DNA from: Microbacterium esteraromaticum
Lineage (GTDB): Bacteria; Actinomycetota; Actinomycetes; Actinomycetales; Microbacteriaceae
Assembly: GCF_016907315.1 (NCBI RefSeq)
Contig: NZ_JAFBBS010000001.1
Span: forward strand, 2,976,001-3,040,000
Length of the DNA stretch: 64,000 nucleotides
Direction: 5' to 3'
The notes below the pieces were generated by a model that saw nothing but the letters and a program-made list of their open reading frames with translations, was not told the DNA's origin and made no database searches. The position numbers and the translations under genes are program-made. This document shows positions 8,459 through 15,966 of the stretch, one piece after another. The stretch's first letter is position 1. Each line of letters begins with the position of its first letter.

Positions 8459-8568
8459 AGTGATCCCTCCGACCGGCAGCCGTGCCCCCATGGGACGAGT
8501 CTATGCACTGGGCCGTGGCGACGACAGCACCGGCGGCGGGTTCGCCGTTCGCCCTCAGCGCAGACGCA

Positions 8569-8574
8569 TACGCT
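8569..8574 (+). promoter_or_regulatory. Predicted -10 element (near-leaderless) for DUF3097 gene
   Basis: TACGCT ends 7 bases before the ATG at 8582. This places the start of transcription at or beside the start codon. Confidence 0.5.
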
Positions 8575-8581
8575 GGAGGGC

Positions 8582-9421
8582 ATGGACGACATGTACGGCT
8601 CAGACGTGCTCGCAGACGGCTGGCGCCAGCGCGGCGTCGCGAAGACGCCCGAGGTCGCCGCCGAGAAGGACCTCGTCGTCGAGGTCGCGCAGGACGGCTA
8701 CTGCGGTGCGGTGACCCGAGTGGAGGCCGGCATGGTCGAGCTCGAGGACTGGAAAGGCCGTCGGCGCAGCTTTCCGCTGGGCGGCGGCTTCATGATCGAC
8801 GGCAGGCCGGTGAAGCTCGTGGTGCCGGCCGCCAAGCAGGCAGGACCGCGCCGCACGGCATCCGGGTCCTTCGCGGTCGCCGACAGCCGCGCCCGCACCG
8901 CGCTGCCCAGCCGCATCCTCGTCGAGGGACGCCATGACGCTGAACTCGTCGAGAAGGTGTGGGGCGCAGACCTGCGGGTCGAGGGCGTGGTCGTCGAGTA
9001 CCTGAAAGGCCTCGACCTGCTCGACGAGCTGCTCGCCGAGTCACCGCCATCGACCACGAGACGCTACGGCGTCCTCGTCGACCACCTCGTGCCTGGCTCC
9101 AAGGAGACCCGCATCGTCGAGCAGATCATGCGCGGACCGCACGGGCGCCATCTGAAGATCGTGGGGCACCCCTACATCGACGTCTGGCAGTGCGTGACGC
9201 CCGCAGCCATGGGCATCCGCGCCTGGCCGACGATCCCGCGCGGCACCGACTGGAAGACGGGCATCTGCCGCGCCTTCGGCTGGCCCGCCGAAGACCAGAC
9301 CGATATCGCGCACGCATGGAAGCGGATCCTCTCCCGCGTCACCACCTACCGTGACCTCGAACCGGCGCTGCTCGGCCGCGTCGAGGAGCTGATCGACTTC
9401 GTCACTGAGCCGCGGCGATGA
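8582..9421 (+). CDS. DUF3097 family protein
   Basis: A 279-aa protein of an actinobacteria-specific family of unknown function. Recognisable blocks are the N-terminal MYGSDVLADGWR, the central RILVEGRHDAELVEKVWGADLR, which resembles a TOPRIM-like strand-Glu-Gly-x-x-Asp element, and later VDHLVPGSKE and WKTGICRAFGW. It is cytoplasmic by composition. Start options are ATG 8582 and ATG 8591; 8582 is chosen because a TAnnnT hexamer lies 7 bases upstream, while a GGAGGG (8575-8580) would better serve 8591. It is divergent from the TPM gene and followed 60 bases later by trmB. A nucleic-acid role is only a guess from the TOPRIM-like block. Confidence 0.85.
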   Translation: MDDMYGSDVLADGWRQRGVAKTPEVAAEKDLVVEVAQDGYCGAVTRVEAGMVELEDWKGRRRSFPLGGGFMIDGRPVKLVVPAAKQAGPRRTASGSFAVADSRARTALPSRILVEGRHDAELVEKVWGADLRVEGVVVEYLKGLDLLDELLAESPPSTTRRYGVLVDHLVPGSKETRIVEQIMRGPHGRHLKIVGHPYIDVWQCVTPAAMGIRAWPTIPRGTDWKTGICRAFGWPAEDQTDIAHAWKRILSRVTTYRDLEPALLGRVEELIDFVTEPRR

Positions 9422-9468
9422 GCGGCCGGTCGCGGGGCATAGCGTCGGAGTCGACGGGGCGGCGCCGG

Positions 9469-9474
9469 TATCCT
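9469..9474 (+). promoter_or_regulatory. Predicted -10 element (leaderless) for trmB
   Basis: TATCCT ends exactly 6 bases before the ATG at 9481. Confidence 0.5.
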
Positions 9475-9480
9475 GAAGGG

Positions 9481-10206
9481 ATGCCTGAACCCCGCACCTT
9501 CCGCGATGAACCGGTCTCGTTCGTCCGCCGCAGCGGCCGCATGTCGGAGGGCCAGGAGCGGGCGTTCGAGGAGCACGCACCCTTCTACCTGCTCGACGTG
9601 CCCCGCGACGTGGCGTTCACCTCCGTGCATCCGGATGCGCGGCTCGATGTGGCGGCCGAATACGGTCGCACGGCACCGCTGATCGTCGAGATCGGCTCTG
9701 GCCAGGGACATGCCATCATCGCCGCCGCGTCCGCGGCGCCGGAGACCGACTTCCTCGCGGTCGAGGTGTTCAGAGCAGGACTGGCCCGCACCATGCTCGA
9801 CGCCGACAATGCGGGCGTCCGCAACCTGCGTCTGATCGAGGCGAACGCACCGGAGGTGCTCTCGACCTATCTTCCCGAGGGCTCGGCGGCCGAGGTGTGG
9901 ATCTTCTTCTCGGACCCGTGGCACAAGAAGCGCCACACGAAGCGGCGGCTGATCCGGCCGGGATTCCCGGCGACCGCGGCGCGGGCGATCGCCGATGGCG
10001 GTCTGCTGCGCCTGGCGACCGACTGGGAGGACTACGCGCTGCAGATGCGTGAGGTGCTCGACGGCGCGCCGGAGTTCGAGCGCGCTTTCGAGGGCGAGTG
10101 GGCCGAGCGCTTCGACGGCCGGGTCATGACCGCCTTCGAGCGCAAGGGCATCAGCAAGGGACGCGAGATCCGCGACCTCACCTATCGGCGGGTGCCGCGG
10201 GTGTGA
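9481..10206 (+). CDS. trmB: tRNA (guanine-N7-)-methyltransferase TrmB
   Basis: S-adenosylmethionine-dependent enzyme (241 aa) that makes 7-methylguanosine at position 46 of tRNA. The Rossmann SAM-binding start reads LIVEIGSGQGH, the acidic motif is FLAVEVFRAGL, and the diagnostic TrmB block FFSDPWHKKRHTKRRL is intact, followed by LATDWEDYA. Length fits the family. The ATG at 9481 is preceded by GAAGGG, but this touches the start codon and is more likely the spacer after the TATCCT -10 element. Its stop overlaps the GTG of the next membrane-protein gene (GTGA). Confidence 0.95.
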   Translation: MPEPRTFRDEPVSFVRRSGRMSEGQERAFEEHAPFYLLDVPRDVAFTSVHPDARLDVAAEYGRTAPLIVEIGSGQGHAIIAAASAAPETDFLAVEVFRAGLARTMLDADNAGVRNLRLIEANAPEVLSTYLPEGSAAEVWIFFSDPWHKKRHTKRRLIRPGFPATAARAIADGGLLRLATDWEDYALQMREVLDGAPEFERAFEGEWAERFDGRVMTAFERKGISKGREIRDLTYRRVPRV

Positions 10207-11069
10207 CGAAGTCCACCTGGCACAGCATCCCGCCCGCCGCGCTCGTCTGCGCGGCCGCGCCGGCCTTCTTCGTGCTCGGCTGGACGTGGGTCGGATGGCT
10301 GCTGCTCGCCGCAGGGATCGGTGCGGCCGCGCTGGTCGAGCGCGGAGCGGAGCGAACGGTGACCGTCTTCGCCGGAACGCGCCCGGACTGGGCGGTCGGT
10401 GAGCGACGTGCGCCCTCGCTCACGCGAGACCTGTCGCTGATCGGGATCGGGATGCTGATCGTGCACGCGATCTCGCTCGAGGCGAAGCTCGATGACCTGT
10501 CGATGGTGCGCTTCACGCTGGCACTCGGGGGAGCGGTGCTCGTGCCCTATCTCCTGTCGCGCTTCGTGTTCCGCGACCGCGCGATCTCGTTTCCGTGGCG
10601 CACGCGCCGCCGATGGACGCGCTGGCAGTGGATCTGGCTGTTCGCCGTGCTCGTGCTCGGCTGGCTCATCCTGCCCTACTACTTCATCACGAGCGGCGTC
10701 TACCAGAACTGGCCGGTCGTCGACACTCCTTCGCTGATCGCGCGACTGTTCGTGGGCGTCGGCGCGGTCGGCATCTGGGACGAGCTGTTCTTCATCTGCA
10801 CGGTCTTCGCCCTGCTGCGCAGGCACATGTCTGCCGTCAACGCGAACGTGCTGCAGATGATCGTGTTCGTCTCGTTCCTGTGGGAGCTCGGGTACCGGGC
10901 CTGGGGGCCCGTGCTCACGATCCCCTTCGCGCTGCTGCAGGGGTGGATCTTCCTGCGGACGCACTCGCTCGCCTACGTCGTCACCGTGCACCTGCTCTTC
11001 GACGCGGTCGTGTTCGCTGTGCTCGTGCACGCACGCAACCCCGGCCTGCTGCCGTTCTTCCTCGTGTGA
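10203..11069 (+). CDS. Polytopic membrane protein, CPBP-like with degenerate motifs
   Basis: A 288-aa integral membrane protein with about eight hydrophobic segments, coupled to trmB by a GTGA overlap. The layout resembles the CPBP (CAAX-protease/bacteriocin-processing) family: a conserved acidic pair appears as WDELFF near residue 190, and the last helices carry VHLLFD. However, the family motif EExxxR is here DELFFI without the Arg, and the FxxxH motif is not evident, so protease activity is doubtful. It could be an inactive relative or another membrane family. No signal peptide beyond the first membrane helix. Confidence 0.7.
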   Translation: MTKSTWHSIPPAALVCAAAPAFFVLGWTWVGWLLLAAGIGAAALVERGAERTVTVFAGTRPDWAVGERRAPSLTRDLSLIGIGMLIVHAISLEAKLDDLSMVRFTLALGGAVLVPYLLSRFVFRDRAISFPWRTRRRWTRWQWIWLFAVLVLGWLILPYYFITSGVYQNWPVVDTPSLIARLFVGVGAVGIWDELFFICTVFALLRRHMSAVNANVLQMIVFVSFLWELGYRAWGPVLTIPFALLQGWIFLRTHSLAYVVTVHLLFDAVVFAVLVHARNPGLLPFFLV

Positions 11070-11157
11070 TGCCCTGCGCCGTCATGGGCAGGACTGCCCA
11101 TCGCGGCCCTCGACGGCGGTCGATAGCCTCGGTCTGGTCGCACGTAGAGGAGGACGC

Positions 11158-11766
11158 ATGTCGATCAAGCCGGTGATCCGCGAGATGCGGCAGGCCGTGA
11201 TGCACGGCATGGGGCATGCGAACCTGCGTCTGCACCACCTCGCAGACAACCTGGGTGATCACATGGACACCGTCGTCCGCGAGGTGCGCGAGATCGACGA
11301 CCTCGATGCCGTCTCGCGCGGCTGGCTCAAGGACCGCAAGCTGCGAAAAGGTGAGAAGACCGACGTCGGCTGGCACTTCCTGCCGGAGAAGGACCGAGAG
11401 TTCTCCTCCGACGTGCCCTCCTACAAGGGCGAGTACGTGCTCGACCTGCACGGCGCGCCGAACCAGGTGCAGGGCGGCGACGGGAACATGCTCGATGCTG
11501 AGCAGTTCGCCGCGCTCGTGAAGAAGCGCACCGATTGGGACGGCGAGACGCCGATACGCTTGTTCTCGTGCCACACCGGTGCAGACCCCGATGGTTTCGC
11601 CCAGCAGCTGTCGAACCACCTCGGCGTCGACGTCACCGCGCCGACGAAGCCGGTGTGGTCGCGAAGGAACGGCGAACCCTTCGTGACCGACATCGACCCC
11701 GTGACGGGTCGCCCGGTCAAGCCGCACAACGGCACCTGGGTGCTGTTCCAGCCGAATGGAGAGTGA
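11158..11766 (+). CDS. Putative HG/SC cysteine-peptidase-like effector (toxin-domain protein)
   Basis: A 202-aa protein with a helical N-terminal part (His-rich, residues 1-60) and an alpha/beta domain at about 90-200. This domain has strand-HG (LDLHG, His98-Gly99), then LDAEQFAALVKKR, then strand-SC (IRLFSCHTG, Ser137-Cys138), then GFAQQLSNHLGV and a final strand GTWVLFQP. The HG...SC arrangement with about 40 residues between is that of caspase-clan (clan CD) cysteine peptidases such as the MARTX-type C80 domain, and the same block ends many actinobacterial polymorphic toxins (recalled, not searched). A strong GAGGAGG ribosome site precedes the ATG. The next gene, 6 bases later, looks like its immunity partner. 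There is no secretion signal or WXG motif. Confidence 0.6.
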   Translation: MSIKPVIREMRQAVMHGMGHANLRLHHLADNLGDHMDTVVREVREIDDLDAVSRGWLKDRKLRKGEKTDVGWHFLPEKDREFSSDVPSYKGEYVLDLHGAPNQVQGGDGNMLDAEQFAALVKKRTDWDGETPIRLFSCHTGADPDGFAQQLSNHLGVDVTAPTKPVWSRRNGEPFVTDIDPVTGRPVKPHNGTWVLFQPNGE

Positions 11767-11772
11767 GCGCAG

Positions 11773-12147
11773 ATGGTCAGAGAAGTCTCGGTGTTCCAGC
11801 CGGACTGGGTGCAGAGCCCGTCGCAGCTGCGACCCCCGCTGAACGACGAACGGCTGTCTCCTGAAGAGACCGAGCGCATCGGCGCCTACCTCGAATCCGG
11901 CGCAGTGGTGATGCATACCACCGCGCGCGGCATCGACGTGCTGGCCGACGACGCGCCGGTCGTTCCCCTCACGATCAGGACCGACGGGGAGTTCGTCTGG
12001 ACCGGCCCCGTAACCTATTACGTGCAGAACTACGGTGTCGCACCAGACGCGGATTTCCTTGCGCACGTGCGCGAGCGCGACTACGTGCCGCGCGTGCCCA
12101 CTGACGACGAGATCGACGCAGCGACCGCCCTGTTCGCCGACGACTGA
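11773..12147 (+). CDS. Putative immunity protein paired with the upstream effector
   Basis: A small acidic 124-aa protein encoded 6 bases after the effector-like gene. It has no signal peptide or membrane segment. The second half, with IRTDGEFVWTGPVTYYVQNYG and then a C-terminal VPTDDEIDAA, resembles small proteins found beside polymorphic-toxin domains in actinobacteria, where the RTDGEfvW...YY pattern recurs (recalled, not searched). Small size, acidity and tight coupling suit an antitoxin/immunity role. A terminator-like hairpin follows at 12161-12185, closing a two-gene unit. The function is inferred mainly from position. Confidence 0.55.
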   Translation: MVREVSVFQPDWVQSPSQLRPPLNDERLSPEETERIGAYLESGAVVMHTTARGIDVLADDAPVVPLTIRTDGEFVWTGPVTYYVQNYGVAPDADFLAHVRERDYVPRVPTDDEIDAATALFADD

Positions 12148-12160
12148 GCGACGCGCTGCG

Positions 12161-12185
12161 GCCTGCCGACGTGCATTCGGCGGGC
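12161..12185 (+). terminator. Hairpin after the effector/immunity pair
   Basis: GCCTGCCGA / TCGGCGGGC form a 9-bp stem (one G-T wobble) with a 7-base loop, 13 bases after the stop codon. No strong U-tract follows. Confidence 0.5.
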
Positions 12186-12196
12186 TTCGCAACTGG

Positions 12197-12202
12197 TAGG
12201 CT
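12197..12202 (+). promoter_or_regulatory. Predicted -10 element for tRNA-Arg
   Basis: TAGGCT lies 10 bases before the mature tRNA 5' end. No clear -35 was seen. Confidence 0.4.
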
Positions 12203-12212
12203 CGACCGGTAC

Positions 12213-12285
12213 GCCTCCGTAGCTCAGCGGATAGAGCGCCGGTTTCCGGTACCGTAGGTCGCAGGTTCGATTCCTGTCGGGGGCA
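12213..12285 (+). tRNA. tRNA-Arg (anticodon CCG)
   Basis: A 73-base cloverleaf. The acceptor GCCTCCG pairs with CGGGGGC (one T-G pair); the D arm is GCTC...GAGC; the anticodon loop TTCCGGT gives anticodon CCG, which reads the CGG Arg codon; and the T arm is GCAGG-TTCGATT-CCTGT. The outermost anticodon-stem pair (27-43) is C-T. The discriminator is A and CCA is not encoded. Confidence 0.95.
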
Positions 12286-12293
12286 CACTCATC

Positions 12294-12320
12294 AGAAGAC
12301 CGCCCATAGGGCGGTCTTCT
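12294..12320 (+). terminator. Strong hairpin downstream of tRNA-Arg
   Basis: Perfect 12-bp stem AGAAGACCGCCC / GGGCGGTCTTCT with a 3-base loop, 8 bases after the tRNA. It is followed by CTCATTT rather than a pure U-tract. It ends the tRNA transcript and separates it from the DUF2945 gene. Confidence 0.75.
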
Positions 12321-12358
12321 CTCATTTCCGGCAGCTCGATGATCGAGAGGAGCACCGG

Positions 12359-12574
12359 ATGGCCAGACGATACGAGGTTGGAGACCACGTCAGCTGGAAC
12401 TCCGAGGCGGGCCGGGTGCGCGGGCGGATCATGAAGGTCCACACCGCCGATTTCGAGTTCATGGGTCGCACCCGCCGAGCAGACGACGACGAGCCGCAGT
12501 ACGAGATCAAGAGCGACAAGACCGGGCACGTCGCAGCGCACAAGGGGAGTGCTCTGACCCTCCTGAAGGGCTGA
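12359..12574 (+). CDS. DUF2945 (hypervirulence-associated TUDOR-like) protein
   Basis: A 71-aa cytoplasmic protein with the DUF2945 pattern: YEVGDHVSWNSEAGRVRGRI, a loop, then PQYEIKSDKTGHVAAHKGSAL. The family folds as a small TUDOR/SH3-like barrel. The ATG at 12359 has GAGAGGAG about 7 bases upstream. It is followed 3 bases later by the DUF488 gene, so they are co-transcribed. DUF2945 and DUF488 genes commonly sit together; no biochemical role is established. Confidence 0.85.
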   Translation: MARRYEVGDHVSWNSEAGRVRGRIMKVHTADFEFMGRTRRADDDEPQYEIKSDKTGHVAAHKGSALTLLKG

Positions 12575-12577
12575 GCG

Positions 12578-13108
12578 GTGATCCTCACCGTCGGCCACTC
12601 CACGCATCCCTTCGACGAGTTCGCGGATCTGCTCTCGCGCGCACAGGTCGGCGCCCTCGTCGACGTGCGCCGACTGCCTGGTTCGAACAGGTACCCGTGG
12701 TTCAACGAGGATGCGCTCACCGCGTCCCTGCCTCGCAAGGGCATCGTCTACCGGCGCATCGAGCAGCTGGGCGGACGGAGGAACGTGCAACGCGACGTTC
12801 CGGATGAGGTCAATGCGCTGTGGCGCAACCGCAGCTTCCACAACTACGCCGACTACGCGATGGGCGAAGAGTTCGGGGAGGGGATCACCCGGCTGCTCGC
12901 CCTGGATGATGCCGCCACCGGGCATGTGGCCGTCATGTGCTCCGAGGCGGTCTGGTGGCGCTGCCATCGCCGGATCATCGCGGACAGCCTGCTGGCGCGC
13001 GGCATCGCCGTCGGCCACCTCATGCCAGACGGCAGGGTGAGCGAGGCTGCTCTCACGCCCGGAGCCGTGGTGAAAGACGGTGCGGTGGAGTACCCGGCGC
13101 GCGAGTGA
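12578..13108 (+). CDS. DUF488 family protein
   Basis: A 176-aa protein opening with ILTVGHSTHPFDEFADLL and followed by LVDVRRLPGSNRYPWFN, the hallmark blocks of DUF488. Downstream VAVMCSEAVWWRCHRRIIADSL contains the conserved Cys and CHRR element of the family. Starts with GTG at 12578, three bases after the DUF2945 stop. Its stop abuts the stop of the convergent SGNH hydrolase gene with no gap. Function is unknown; DNA-repair or stress roles have been proposed for relatives, but nothing here tests that. Confidence 0.88.
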   Translation: MILTVGHSTHPFDEFADLLSRAQVGALVDVRRLPGSNRYPWFNEDALTASLPRKGIVYRRIEQLGGRRNVQRDVPDEVNALWRNRSFHNYADYAMGEEFGEGITRLLALDDAATGHVAVMCSEAVWWRCHRRIIADSLLARGIAVGHLMPDGRVSEAALTPGAVVKDGAVEYPARE

Positions 13109-13903
13109 CTACTTGGCGGGCTTCGGCTTCGCGCCGTCGGCCGCGGTCACGGGGGCTGTGCTGAAGCGTTCGAGCGCGCCGGCGACCTTGTCGGCGAGAT
13201 AGGCGTGCCCCGCGTCGGTGGGGTGCTTGCGCCCCGCGCCGACGTCGATCAGCTGCAGGTAGTTCGCATCGGTGATCCAGTTCTCCTGCACGGGGGAGAT
13301 GTACCACCAGCCCCTCGACGCGGCGAGACTGCCGAGATCGCGGTCGATGCGTGCCGTGGACGCGGCCACCGGGAGCTCATGCGGTGCGGGACCGAGGATG
13401 ACGACCGGCGTCTCCGGGTACTTTGCGACCACAGCATCCCAGACCGCGTTGACGGCAGCGGGGTAGGCCGCAGCATCCGACCGACGATCGTTGATCGATC
13501 CCTGGAGGATGATGAGGTCGGGGTCGATCCACTTCTCCAGCGCCGCCACACGTGTGAGGAAGTCGGGGCCGTCGATGCCCGGCTTCTGGTAGCCGCTGCC
13601 GCGCACCCCGCGCACGACGGTGTCTCCGTCTATCAGCCCCGCGAGCCGGTGCGCGTATCCGTTGGTGGGCACCGTCGCGGCTGAGCCGTACGTCCACGAG
13701 TCGCCGAAGATCAGAACCTCCGGGTCTTCGGGGAGCGTCAGGGCAGCCGGGGAGATGCCGTTCTCGGCGGCGGCGACCGGAGCGGTCTCTGCAGGCGGCA
13801 GCCAGGGACGGGCGATGCCCAGGGCGACGGAGGTTGCGACCGCGAGCGCGCCCGCGATTGCGAGGGCCGTGCGGCGCCGTCGGGTCGGCGGGAGCAAGGT
13901 CAT
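13109..13903 (-). CDS. SGNH/GDSL-type hydrolase, exported or membrane-anchored
   Basis: A 264-aa esterase/lipase-like protein. After a basic start (PTRRRRT) comes a hydrophobic segment (residues 13-30) that could be a signal anchor. SGNH block I reads LIFGDSWTYGS (nucleophile Ser in GDSW), the Asn block is LQGSINDRR, and the C-terminal HPTDAGH supplies the Asp-His pair. The tail is Lys/Pro-rich. It is monocistronic: a terminator hairpin lies upstream and a TACGCT -10 element ends 6 bases before its ATG. Likely acts at the cell surface on an ester or acetyl group of glycan or lipid; the substrate is unknown. Confidence 0.85.
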   Translation of the reverse strand: MTLLPPTRRRRTALAIAGALAVATSVALGIARPWLPPAETAPVAAAENGISPAALTLPEDPEVLIFGDSWTYGSAATVPTNGYAHRLAGLIDGDTVVRGVRGSGYQKPGIDGPDFLTRVAALEKWIDPDLIILQGSINDRRSDAAAYPAAVNAVWDAVVAKYPETPVVILGPAPHELPVAASTARIDRDLGSLAASRGWWYISPVQENWITDANYLQLIDVGAGRKHPTDAGHAYLADKVAGALERFSTAPVTAADGAKPKPAK

Positions 13904-13909
13904 GAGAAG

Positions 13910-13915
13910 AGCGTA
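13910..13915 (-). promoter_or_regulatory. Predicted -10 element (leaderless) for SGNH hydrolase
   Basis: TACGCT on the minus strand ends exactly 6 bases before the ATG at 13903. Confidence 0.5.
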
Positions 13916-13982
13916 AGCGAACGCGCAGGATGCTGAGTTCCAGCGAGGTCACAGTGCGACAACGCTCGTTCTTGTGACATGA

Positions 13983-14020
13983 CGATCGCCCCCTCGCGCC
14001 GAGGCGGGAGGGGGCGATCG
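13983..14020 (-). terminator. Terminator-like hairpin ending the amino-sugar transporter operon
   Basis: Perfect 13-bp stem CGATCGCCCCCTC / GAGGGGGCGATCG with a 12-base loop, 12 bases after the last permease stop. No U-tract on the minus strand. Confidence 0.7.
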
Positions 14021-14032
14021 GAGAGCGGATGC

Positions 14033-14944
14033 CTACTTCGAGGTGCCCTGAGCCACCGAGCCCTGCAGCTGGCGCTGGAAGAGCACGTAGACGACCAGCA
14101 CCGGGATGATCGTGATCATCACCGCAGCGAACATCTGGCCGAAGTCGAGGGCGTAGCCGGCCGATGAGGCATAGGCGGCCATACCCTGCGACAGCACCCA
14201 GTTGTCCTTCTGGGGGTTCAAGGCGACCGGGAGCAGGAACTGGTTCCACAGTCCGAGGAAGTTCATGATCGCGACTGCGGCCATTCCGGGCTTGGCCATC
14301 GGCAGCATCACCGTGAAGAACGTGCGCCACTCGCTCGCACCGTCCATGTACGCGGCTTCCTGGATCTCGTACGACAGGGACTTGAAGAACGAGAAGAGGA
14401 AGAACACGGTGAACGGCAGTGCGAATGCCACGTAGGTGATGATCAGGCCGAACAGCGAACCGAGCAGCTGCATGTTCTGCAGGATCATGAACAGGGGCAC
14501 GATCGCGAGGAAGACCGGGAACGTGAGGCCGGCCAGCATCAGGTAGTAGATGATCCTGCTGCCCGGCACCGAGAATCGGGCCAGCACATAGGCGCACATG
14601 GCGCCGAGGATCATCACCGAGACCAACGCTACGCCGACGACGATGACTGTGTTGAGGAACATCCCGCCGAAGTTGTTCTCGACCCAGGCGCTGATGTAGT
14701 TGTCGAGGTTCCAGTTCTCCGGCAGCCCGAACGGCGACGCGAAGATCTCCTTCGTGGTCTTGAAGGAGCCGAGCAGCGTCCACAGCATCGGCAGGATCAC
14801 GACGAGCGACCAGATCGCCATCACGACGTGCGAGGTGATGCCGACGGCCTTGTCGCCTGCCGTCGACTGGACCCCTACCTGAGGCGGGCGCGGCGTCGAG
14901 CTGCGACGGTTCACGGTCACGGCCGCGCGGGTGTCGGTGCTCAT
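14033..14944 (-). CDS. Carbohydrate ABC transporter permease, MalG/NgcG-like
   Basis: Second inner-membrane permease (303 aa) of a CUT1-type sugar importer. Six hydrophobic segments are visible after a Pro-rich N-terminus, and the EAA loop that contacts the ATPase reads EAAYMDGASEWRTFFTVMLP. Its ATG overlaps the stop of the upstream permease by 4 bases. With the NgcE-like binding protein this is probably the NgcG counterpart of an N-acetylglucosamine/chitobiose importer. No ATPase gene is present in the cluster; relatives share a general MsiK-type ATPase. Confidence 0.88.
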   Translation of the reverse strand: MSTDTRAAVTVNRRSSTPRPPQVGVQSTAGDKAVGITSHVVMAIWSLVVILPMLWTLLGSFKTTKEIFASPFGLPENWNLDNYISAWVENNFGGMFLNTVIVVGVALVSVMILGAMCAYVLARFSVPGSRIIYYLMLAGLTFPVFLAIVPLFMILQNMQLLGSLFGLIITYVAFALPFTVFFLFSFFKSLSYEIQEAAYMDGASEWRTFFTVMLPMAKPGMAAVAIMNFLGLWNQFLLPVALNPQKDNWVLSQGMAAYASSAGYALDFGQMFAAVMITIIPVLVVYVLFQRQLQGSVAQGTSK

Positions 14945-15963
14945 GAGCGTCCTCCTTCGTCCTTGCCGCCGATGAGGCGGAACACGCCGATGATCAGCGC
15001 TGCGAACAGGAGCGTGATGATGGCGAGCACCACTCCCATGGCCGTGGCGAGACCGAACTGGCCCTTCTCGAAGGCGGTGCGGTACAGGTACTGGCTCATG
15101 ACCAGGGTGCTGTTGCCGGGGCCGCCGGTCGAGTTGAGGCCGGCCATGTAGACGAAGGCGTCCAGCGCCATGATGCCGAGGTAGATGTATGCGGTCTGCA
15201 CGTTGTCTCGGATCTGCGGGAGCAGGATCGAGATGACGGTGCGCCAGCGGCCGGCGCCGTCGATGCGGGCGGCCTCGAGCGTCTCAGCCGGGATGCCCTT
15301 GATCGCGGCGATGAACAGGATCATGTAGAAGCCCACCATGCTCCACACGATCACGAAGATCGTGGCGCCCATGGCGGTGCGCTCGTCGCCGAGCCAGGAG
15401 GGCTGCTCCGTGACGCCGAAGAGGCCGAGCACGCCGTTCAGCAGGCCACCGCTGGGCGTGTAGATCATGTTCCAGAGGATCGCGATGACGATCGCGGGGA
15501 TCACGTACGGGAAGAACGAGATGACGCGGTAGAAGCTCGAGCCCTTGAGCCCGCGCACCTGACCGTGACTCGGGCCGCCGACCGTGATCATGCTCGCGAA
15601 GATCAGGGCGATCACGATGGTGATCAGCGGCACCACCAGCGCGAGGACGATGTTGTTGCGCATCGCCTGCATGAAGGTGGGATCGTTCAGCAGCCTCACG
15701 TAGTTGTCGAAGCCGACGAAGTCCATCGTGTCCGAGAACCCCGTCCAGTTCGTCGACGCGTAGTACAGCGCCTGCGCGAACGGGGAGATCACGAAGATCA
15801 GGAAGATCGCCAGCGGAAGCCCCAGGAAGACCAGGAGGAAGGAGACATAGTCGAATGTCAGCTTGCGCCCGCCGAGGCGGAGCGACCTGCGTCGCCCCGC
15901 CCCGGCCGCGACGACCGCGGCTGTCTCCAACCCCGGTCCACCGCTGACGGTGGAATTACTCAT
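14941..15963 (-). CDS. Carbohydrate ABC transporter permease, MalF/NgcF-like
   Basis: First permease (340 aa) of the CUT1-type importer. A cytoplasmic N-terminal tail with RRRSLRLGGRK is followed by six or more membrane helices, and the EAA loop reads EAARIDGAGRWRTVISILLP. It starts 3 bases after the binding-protein stop and overlaps the second permease by 4 bases, so the three are one transcript. Family assignment to sugar permeases is firm; amino-sugar specificity follows from the binding protein and neighbours. Confidence 0.9.
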   Translation of the reverse strand: MSNSTVSGGPGLETAAVVAAGAGRRRSLRLGGRKLTFDYVSFLLVFLGLPLAIFLIFVISPFAQALYYASTNWTGFSDTMDFVGFDNYVRLLNDPTFMQAMRNNIVLALVVPLITIVIALIFASMITVGGPSHGQVRGLKGSSFYRVISFFPYVIPAIVIAILWNMIYTPSGGLLNGVLGLFGVTEQPSWLGDERTAMGATIFVIVWSMVGFYMILFIAAIKGIPAETLEAARIDGAGRWRTVISILLPQIRDNVQTAYIYLGIMALDAFVYMAGLNSTGGPGNSTLVMSQYLYRTAFEKGQFGLATAMGVVLAIITLLFAALIIGVFRLIGGKDEGGRS

Positions 15964-15966
15964 GGG

